Origin: Planctomycetota bacterium
Lineage (GTDB): Bacteria; Planctomycetota; Phycisphaerae; WQYP01
Assembly: GCA_021826605.1 (NCBI GenBank)
Contig: JAKAZF010000236.1
Location: forward strand, 1 to 5,421
Direction of reading: 5' to 3'
Length of the DNA: 5,421 nt
The stretch's first letter is position 1, and the number at the start of each line of letters is the position of its first letter. Made by a program: the position numbers and the translations under genes. Positions 1 through 3,194 of this stretch are shown here, piece by piece. The notes beneath the pieces were generated by a model, which made no database searches, had not been told where the DNA came from, and saw nothing but the letters and a program-made list of their open reading frames with translations.

Positions 1-190
1 GCGCTGGCCAGCGTGAAGGTGCAAGTGTGAATCCCGGTGGGAGGTTGATATGCCCTCGCTCAAAGCGCATCGAGCGAGTCAACCCCGCCGGGCCGAGTTG
101 CCGGAACCATCCCAGCGCAAGCGTGAGGCTCGCCGCTTGCAAGACCGCAAGCAGCGTAATAAGTGCCAATTGCCGCTGTTTAAGTTTCAT
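1..190 (-). CDS. Membrane-anchored or secreted protein of unknown function, N-terminal fragment
   Basis: A minus-strand reading frame starts at ATG 190-188 and stays open to the left edge (63 codons seen). The first residues, MKLKQRQLALITLLAV, continue into a hydrophobic stretch (about residues 8-28) behind a Lys/Arg-rich N-terminus. This is the layout of a signal anchor or uncleaved signal peptide, with the rest outside the cytoplasm. Residues 29-63 are polar and rich in Gly, Pro and Arg and show no motif I recognise. A purine-rich AGGGA lies 10 bases before the ATG and can serve as ribosome binding site. An in-frame GTG 9 bases upstream is a less likely start because it nearly abuts that site. 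The gene begins 48 bases after the nucleotidyltransferase stop on the same strand, with no terminator visible between them, so co-transcription is possible. Function is unknown and most of the protein lies outside the window. Confidence 0.6.
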   Translation of the reverse strand, partial: MKLKQRQLALITLLAVLQAASLTLALGWFRQLGPAGLTRSMRFERGHINLPPGFTLAPSRWPA

Positions 191-238
191 CGCAACCACA
201 TCCCTTGCACCGTTTTACAATTCCGCGTCCCGCCTCGA

Positions 239-685
239 TCATTTACTCCAACATTCCGCGGCATCCGCAATATCCTTCTGGCGGCCCGAAGCTCGCTTGT
301 TTTGGATCAGCAGTTCGCGGCTGATAAAGCACACTGGAAGATTGTCTACCGAGGCTTCCACGCGGGTTGCCCGGGCCTGATCGAATGTTACGCCGTCGAC
401 GGAAGTCATCAGATTGATGCGATTGGGTGGAAAGCCAACCTGCAGCACCAGATCGTCCCGTCGCAAATCTTCCGCCTTGACATCCAGTTCTCCGAATCCA
501 GAAGACTTCGAGGCCTGCATAATCTTTGTGCTATTATCGATAGAACGCTCGACAAATAAATCGACGTCGCCAGTAGACCGCGGCCGGCCATGAAAGGCGA
601 CCGCGTATCCGCCCACGATGAGGTATTTAACGTGGTCGGCGTTTAACAACGCGACAAACGCGCGCAAGTCTTTGGGAATTTTCAT
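239..685 (-). CDS. Minimal nucleotidyltransferase, AbiEii/MNT-like superfamily
   Basis: A 148-residue protein with the polymerase-beta-type nucleotidyltransferase core. Near the N-terminus YLIVGGYAVAFHGRPR (residues 21-36) carries the conserved Gly-Gly (25-26), followed by T38-G39-D40-V41-D42, the two metal-binding acids of the D-x-D motif. The RI(D)-L-T strand that normally gives the third acid reads R89-I90-N91-L92-M93-T94, with Asn instead of Asp. The C-terminal LIQNKRASGRQKD segment (126-138) is typical of this family. Relatives transfer a nucleotide from NTP to tRNA or protein, and many are toxins or antitoxins; the target here cannot be told. The start at ATG 685 is supported by the family-like N-terminus MKIPKDLRAFVALLN and by a GGAG Shine-Dalgarno (691-694) 5 bases upstream. 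The gene overlaps the 63-residue ORF before it by 59 bases in another frame, so the two are probably translated from one message. At 148 residues it is far shorter than classical AbiEii and corresponds to the stand-alone short type. Family assignment is firm; activity is uncertain because of N91. Confidence 0.88.
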   Translation of the reverse strand: MKIPKDLRAFVALLNADHVKYLIVGGYAVAFHGRPRSTGDVDLFVERSIDNSTKIMQASKSSGFGELDVKAEDLRRDDLVLQVGFPPNRINLMTSVDGVTFDQARATRVEASVDNLPVCFISRELLIQNKRASGRQKDIADAAECWSK

Positions 686-818
686 CGTCGCTCCGCTGCG
701 CGTTGATTATATCCAACAAAAGTTCCACGCGTTGTTGCGGAGAAGGCGACCGGTAATACCTCCGGTCCGCGGCATCCGCATCTTGATGCGAACTGAATTT
801 ACGCCCTGTCTTTTCCAC
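627..818 (-). CDS. Small partner protein of the nucleotidyltransferase, putative antitoxin
   Basis: A 63-residue charged protein starting at GTG 818-816 and ending at TAA 629-627. The central part, S9-S10-H11 through D18-R19-R20-Y21-Y22-R23-S24-P25-S26-P27-Q28-Q29-R30, followed by helix-like VELLLDII (31-38), resembles the short proteins usually encoded just upstream of this kind of nucleotidyltransferase. The tail RLARVCRVV (50-58) is also of that type. I rely on memory of that pattern, not on a search. The last 19 codons plus stop share 59 bases with the start of the nucleotidyltransferase gene in a different frame. No strong Shine-Dalgarno precedes the GTG. A TATGAT box ends 6 bases before it, so translation from a leaderless message is conceivable. 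There is no signal peptide or membrane segment. It may act as the cognate antitoxin or as a regulatory subunit, but this is inferred from position only. Confidence 0.65.
   Translation of the reverse strand: MEKTGRKFSSHQDADAADRRYYRSPSPQQRVELLLDIINAQRSDDENSQRLARVCRVVKRRPR
691..694 (-). promoter_or_regulatory. Shine-Dalgarno of the nucleotidyltransferase gene
   Basis: GGAG on the minus strand, 5 bases before ATG 685. It lies inside the coding region of the upstream 63-residue ORF. It supports the 685 start and hence the 59-base overlap. Confidence 0.6.
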
Positions 819-990
819 GCGATTATCATACCAAAATAACGGTGGAAGTGGCCAGGCTCTGTATTCCCCGGAGAATCGCGATGATCAACGTCCTGACGAT
901 TCTGCCCATGTGTCACCTGTGACCTTGGCCCGGTTATCACACCGCAGGCGATGCTTCACGCACCGAATGCCCCGCCGGCGGCAGTGCCGA
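819..990. other. Intergenic gap with a dyad and a GC-rich stem-loop
   Basis: This stretch of 172 bases has no convincing ORF. A perfect dyad GTCAC-CT-GTGAC sits at 912-923, about 95 bases upstream of the GTG at 818, where an operator could lie. On the minus strand, just after the TAG that ends the 73-residue ORF, bases 987-960 can form a GC-rich stem-loop: GCAC pairs with GTGC outside and TGCC with GGCA inside. No T-run follows, so it is at best a weak or factor-assisted terminator. Confidence 0.4.
825..854 (-). promoter_or_regulatory. Possible promoter for the nucleotidyltransferase pair (weak)
   Basis: Read leftward, TGGCCA (854-849, 4 of 6 matches to the -35 consensus) is followed after 18 bases by TATGAT (830-825, 5 of 6 matches to the -10 consensus). 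The -10 box ends only 6 bases before the GTG start at 818, so transcription from it would give a leaderless mRNA. The match is modest and could be chance. Confidence 0.3.
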
Positions 991-1212
991 CTATTTCGTT
1001 TTCTTGTCCGCTTCGCGCAATTGTTTATAGATCTTCTGGCATAATTTGCGATCGCGCCAGCGCTGAAACCGGATTCTCAGCGGCACATAGCCGGTGCAGG
1101 GGCCGGCGGATTTGGTTGCCCGTTCGGCCTCACGCATCGCAGCGCGGTTTTGACGGTCTTCATCTTCCAGAAGCGCCCATGGCAGCCAATTGTTGTTTCC
1201 AAAACCAAACAC
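991..1212 (-). CDS. Small basic hypothetical protein
   Basis: A 73-residue protein I do not recognise. It begins with an aromatic, Asn-rich segment (MFGFGNNNWLPWALL, residues 1-15), passes through an acidic patch E16-D17-E18-D19, and ends in a strongly basic helix-like region from R46 to K73 with only two Cys (C39, C58). No signal peptide or membrane segment is seen, so it is probably cytoplasmic. The start is GTG 1212-1210, chosen because AAGGTG (1222-1217), a good Shine-Dalgarno, lies 4 bases upstream and no other start precedes it before the stop of the neighbouring gene. It lies 30 bases after the secreted-protein gene, in the same frame and on the same strand, so the two may form an operon. 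The opposite-strand ORF here has the composition of a shadow. It could still be a chance ORF; the ribosome site and plausible composition argue that it is real. Confidence 0.6.
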   Translation of the reverse strand: MFGFGNNNWLPWALLEDEDRQNRAAMREAERATKSAGPCTGYVPLRIRFQRWRDRKLCQKIYKQLREADKKTK

Positions 1213-1216
1213 GTTG

Positions 1217-1222
1217 CACCTT
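1217..1222 (-). promoter_or_regulatory. Shine-Dalgarno of the 73-residue ORF
   Basis: AAGGTG on the minus strand, ending 4 bases before GTG 1212 and lying in the 30-base gap behind the secreted-protein gene. It decides the non-ATG start. Confidence 0.5.
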
Positions 1223-1242
1223 ATTTGATCCGCTGGCCGCGG

Positions 1243-1920
1243 TTATTTGCCGGGGGTGAACCGGGCCAGCACCGTCGTGGTTTTGCCGTCCGTGCGCTTA
1301 ATCAACCCGACACCCAACGCATAATATTGCGTTTCCTCGGTCGTGACCTGCAGGGGAATTGTTTCTCCGGCCACGGCTTGAGTGCCGGCAAAAATCACCA
1401 CTGAGCGCACGACAAAACACTTGAAACTGCCGGCTGGAACGCGCAGCGTCCTGGTTCCGACGATTTTATTGCGAACGGTTATTTTCCCGGTTTGCGTGAA
1501 CGTCATGGGGCCGGTGGAACCGGTTGTACGCGTGGTATACCAGAAACTCCAGCGTTTTCCGCGCTTCCAGAAACGGGTGTGCGGAATCACCACGCCGCCG
1601 GACCCGGTGACATGTGTTTTCATTGATTCAGATTCCGGGCTGACACTGCCGGTGGCATGAAAATCCGGCGTGCTCCAGCCGGCAGCGGATTTAATCCATC
1701 GCATGCGGTATGCCACTGCGCCCTGATACAGAACGGTAAATCCCTGGGCGGAACGTGATGTTATTTTATCGCTGTAATGCTGGCCATTGGAAACGCGGTA
1801 ATGCCATTGGCTGCCCAGGGCGGAGGGAAAAATGCTCTGCGCTGCCCGCACCGCGGAAGACATGCCCAGCCCGGCGAATAAAAGCCCGAACAAGAACAGT
1901 ATTCGCAGATTTCGATTCAT
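1243..1920 (-). CDS. Secreted protein of unknown function
   Basis: A 225-residue protein with a classical Sec signal peptide: basic MNRNLR, hydrophobic core at residues 7-19, and a likely signal peptidase I site after VRA (24-26). The mature part looks like a beta-rich extracytoplasmic domain with many Thr, Ser, Gly and aromatic residues. It has W39-H40-Y41 near the start, a Trp-rich segment F117 to Y128, and a C-terminal half with RVPAGSFKCF (160-169) followed by YYALGVGLIKR (199-209). The order 'V-PAG-F' then 'YYA-GVGL(I/V)K' is widespread in periplasmic or surface proteins of unknown role, including DUF3108-like ones; the assignment to that group is my inference. No catalytic motif is visible, and C168 is the only Cys. 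It starts at ATG 1920-1918 with an AGGT 9 bases upstream. It heads a leftward unit with the 73-residue ORF and is divergent from the act operon, from which it is separated by 545 bases. Confidence 0.8.
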   Translation of the reverse strand: MNRNLRILFLFGLLFAGLGMSSAVRAAQSIFPSALGSQWHYRVSNGQHYSDKITSRSAQGFTVLYQGAVAYRMRWIKSAAGWSTPDFHATGSVSPESESMKTHVTGSGGVVIPHTRFWKRGKRWSFWYTTRTTGSTGPMTFTQTGKITVRNKIVGTRTLRVPAGSFKCFVVRSVVIFAGTQAVAGETIPLQVTTEETQYYALGVGLIKRTDGKTTTVLARFTPGK

Positions 1921-1934
1921 TGTTTTTTACCTGT

Positions 1935-2000
1935 TTGCAACATCTGAATGTCAAATTGTATGCATCATGTATATGCCGAGGCCCCGGAACTTGCAACATC
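1935..2000. repeat. 10-base direct repeat TTGCAACATC
   Basis: TTGCAACATC occurs at 1935-1944 and again at 1991-2000, 56 bases apart, upstream of the secreted-protein gene. The right copy contains the proposed -35 element. It may be a regulator-binding pair or chance. Confidence 0.4.
1968..1996 (-). promoter_or_regulatory. Possible promoter for the secreted-protein gene (weak)
   Basis: Read leftward, TTGCAA (1996-1991) is followed after 17 bases by TATACA (1973-1968), each with 4 of 6 consensus matches. The start of transcription would fall about 40 bases before the ATG at 1920. The spacing is ideal but the boxes are mediocre. Confidence 0.3.
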
Positions 2001-2116
2001 AGCCATTCGGTGCGTTGCCTTCCGGGATCATCTGAAAGGTGTATGACACCGTCCAAGGCGGACAAGCGGTCGCAGCTTGTCATTGCGATGGCCATTGTGG
2101 CTGACGAGAAAACGTT

Positions 2117-2228
2117 ATCAGCCGCGCTGTGCTGATTGCTGGTGGCAGAGAAAGCGGTGGTTGGCGGAATCAGCGAAATATTGCAGCCATGGCGGCAACT
2201 CGAAATGCCGCGTGAATCAGCCGCGCTG
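2117..2228. repeat. 13-base direct repeat ATCAGCCGCGCTG
   Basis: Identical 13-mers lie at 2117-2129 and 2216-2228, with starts exactly 99 bases apart. The first copy also begins a hairpin: ATCAGC (2117-2122) pairs with GCTGAT (2131-2136) around an 8-base loop. Neither copy overlaps a gene; the second ends 36 bases before TTGACA at 2264. Confidence 0.5.
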
Positions 2229-2285
2229 GGGTCACGGCTGCGCATTGCGGTACGCAAACGAATTTGACAATACTTGAAACATATA

Positions 2286-2314
2286 TTGACGGAAGAAAAG
2301 CGAAGCATTACTAT
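2286..2314 (+). promoter_or_regulatory. Sigma70-like promoter of the act operon
   Basis: TTGACG (2286-2291, 5 of 6 consensus matches) and TACTAT (2309-2314, 4 of 6) are separated by the ideal 17 bases. Transcription would start near 2321, leaving a leader of about 145 bases before actA. The AT-rich stretch 2261-2287 just upstream, in otherwise GC-rich DNA, fits a promoter. A TTGACA at 2264-2269 has no acceptable -10 partner. Confidence 0.5.
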
Positions 2315-2343
2315 CTTGGCCGGACTTTGTGCAATCTTTCACA

Positions 2344-2361
2344 GTCTTTTTTTTGAAAGAC
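2344..2361 (+). promoter_or_regulatory. Leader hairpin 1
   Basis: GTCTTT (2344-2349) can pair with AAAGAC (2356-2361) around a U-rich 6-base loop, close to the 5' end of the predicted act transcript. It might be a 5' stabilising hairpin; no known riboswitch is recognised. Confidence 0.35.
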
Positions 2362-2407
2362 CGTGAGAGGGTTGGATGGACAAGGCCGAAAACGCAACAT
2401 CGGAACT

Positions 2408-2424
2408 GCCCTGATTTTCAGGGT
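2408..2424 (+). promoter_or_regulatory. Leader hairpin 2
   Basis: CCCTGA (2409-2414) pairs perfectly with TCAGGG (2418-2423) around TTT, with a possible G-U pair added at 2408/2424. It lies about 42 bases before the actA ATG. The following bases are not a T-run, so it is not a standard intrinsic terminator. A protein-binding dyad is an equal possibility. Confidence 0.4.
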
Positions 2425-2465
2425 TGGTTGAGAATCGTTGCCCAAACAGGAATGCGACGCGAACC

Positions 2466-3194
2466 ATGAGTGAAAAACCGTTCTTCGTCTTCCCGAAGTG
2501 GTCGAACACCGCGGTCTTGGTGACTTTGGCGGTTGGCGCGATACTTCCCATTTACATTATTGCCATCGTCTGGTTTGGCTGGAGCGCCCGGACGTTAAAT
2601 GTCGGCTACCAACCCATTCAACCGGTTCCATTCAGCCACGCTTTTCATGCCGGCAAACTGGGCATTAACTGTGAATATTGCCATAACGATGTAAAAAGGG
2701 CTGCGTTTGCGGCTATTCCCCCGACGCAAACCTGCATGAACTGCCACACCGAGATTGCCGCAAACAGTGCCAAAATCCAGTGGCTGCGCGATAGTTACGG
2801 TACCGGCAATCCGAAAATGGCGGGTATGCCCATTCCCTGGAAACAAGTTAATGAACTGCCTGATTATGTCTATTTCAACCATGCGGCACATGTAAACGCC
2901 GGGATCAGTTGCCTGGTGTGTCACGGTCAGGTGAACCACATGGAACGGGTCTATCAGGCCAAGCCGCTGAGTATGGACTGGTGCCTGTCCTGCCATGAGG
3001 ATCCCGGCCCGAATCTGCGGCCCCGCAATGAAGTAACGAATTTGAACTGGACCGGAAAAAACAAGGTCAAACTGGCCAAGGACCTTGGCCTGACCGTGGC
3101 GACGCTACCGAAAAATCTGGGCCAGTACCTTATGAAGCGTTACCATATTCCCAGCACGAAGCTTTTGACGGATTGTGAGACATGCCACCACTGA
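2466..3194 (+). CDS. actA: Alternative complex III subunit ActA, membrane-anchored pentaheme cytochrome c
   Basis: A 242-residue electron-transfer subunit of alternative complex III, the quinol-oxidising complex that replaces cytochrome bc1. One transmembrane helix (about residues 15-37) anchors it, and the rest is periplasmic. Five CxxCH heme c sites are visible: C69-H73, C90-H94, C149-H153, C173-H177 and C237-H241, which matches the five hemes known for ActA. The paired His segments FSHAFHAG (56-63) and FNHAAHVNAG (137-146) are the usual distal ligands of this cytochrome c7-like fold, and the IPPTQTCMNCH segment is characteristic. The protein ends one residue after the fifth heme site. ATG 2466 is chosen over the TTG at 2424 because MSEKPFFVFPKWSN gives the normal short cytoplasmic tail before the helix. 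An AGGAA at 2448-2452 is 13 bases away, so ribosome binding is not strong. It is the first gene of the operon and overlaps actB by 13 bases. Heme attachment would need a cytochrome c maturation system encoded elsewhere. Confidence 0.95.
   Translation: MSEKPFFVFPKWSNTAVLVTLAVGAILPIYIIAIVWFGWSARTLNVGYQPIQPVPFSHAFHAGKLGINCEYCHNDVKRAAFAAIPPTQTCMNCHTEIAANSAKIQWLRDSYGTGNPKMAGMPIPWKQVNELPDYVYFNHAAHVNAGISCLVCHGQVNHMERVYQAKPLSMDWCLSCHEDPGPNLRPRNEVTNLNWTGKNKVKLAKDLGLTVATLPKNLGQYLMKRYHIPSTKLLTDCETCHH

Larger units (their letters stand above)
1921..2465. other. Divergent intergenic region upstream of the act operon
   Basis: This stretch of 545 bases has no convincing gene. The long minus-strand frame across it (1766-2308) overlaps the secreted-protein gene in another frame, and its product is Cys/Arg/Ser-rich and shadow-like. 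The plus frame 2077-2277 is rich in Trp, Arg and Cys and also unconvincing. Real content appears regulatory: weak leftward and good rightward promoters, short direct repeats, and two hairpins in the presumed act leader. The central part (about 2040-2260) could be a decayed gene or a regulatory region; nothing decides this. Confidence 0.6.

Noticed and set aside
50..559. Plus-strand ORF of 169 residues
   Set aside because: It lies opposite the well-supported nucleotidyltransferase gene and the left-edge gene, and its composition is Arg/His/Gln-rich with no motif.
707..940. Minus-strand ORF of 77 residues upstream of the nucleotidyltransferase
   Set aside because: It overlaps the more family-like 63-residue ORF in another frame, and its own sequence has no recognisable pattern.
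951..1259. Plus-strand ORF of 102 residues
   Set aside because: It is antisense to the 73-residue ORF and rich in Cys, Arg and Pro, typical of a shadow; the antisense partner has a ribosome site.
2264..2269. Perfect -35 hexamer TTGACA
   Set aside because: No -10 box at 16-18 bases; the AT-rich ATATAT is only 11 bases away. The TTGACG at 2286 has a proper partner.
1766..2308. Minus-strand ORF of 180 residues spanning the intergenic region
   Set aside because: It overlaps the start of the secreted-protein gene in another frame, contains no domain, and would cover the divergent promoters.
2424..2465. Upstream TTG start for actA, adding 14 residues
   Set aside because: The added residues are polar and unlike ActA N-termini, the TTG lies at the edge of hairpin 2, and ATG 2466 gives the normal family N-terminus.
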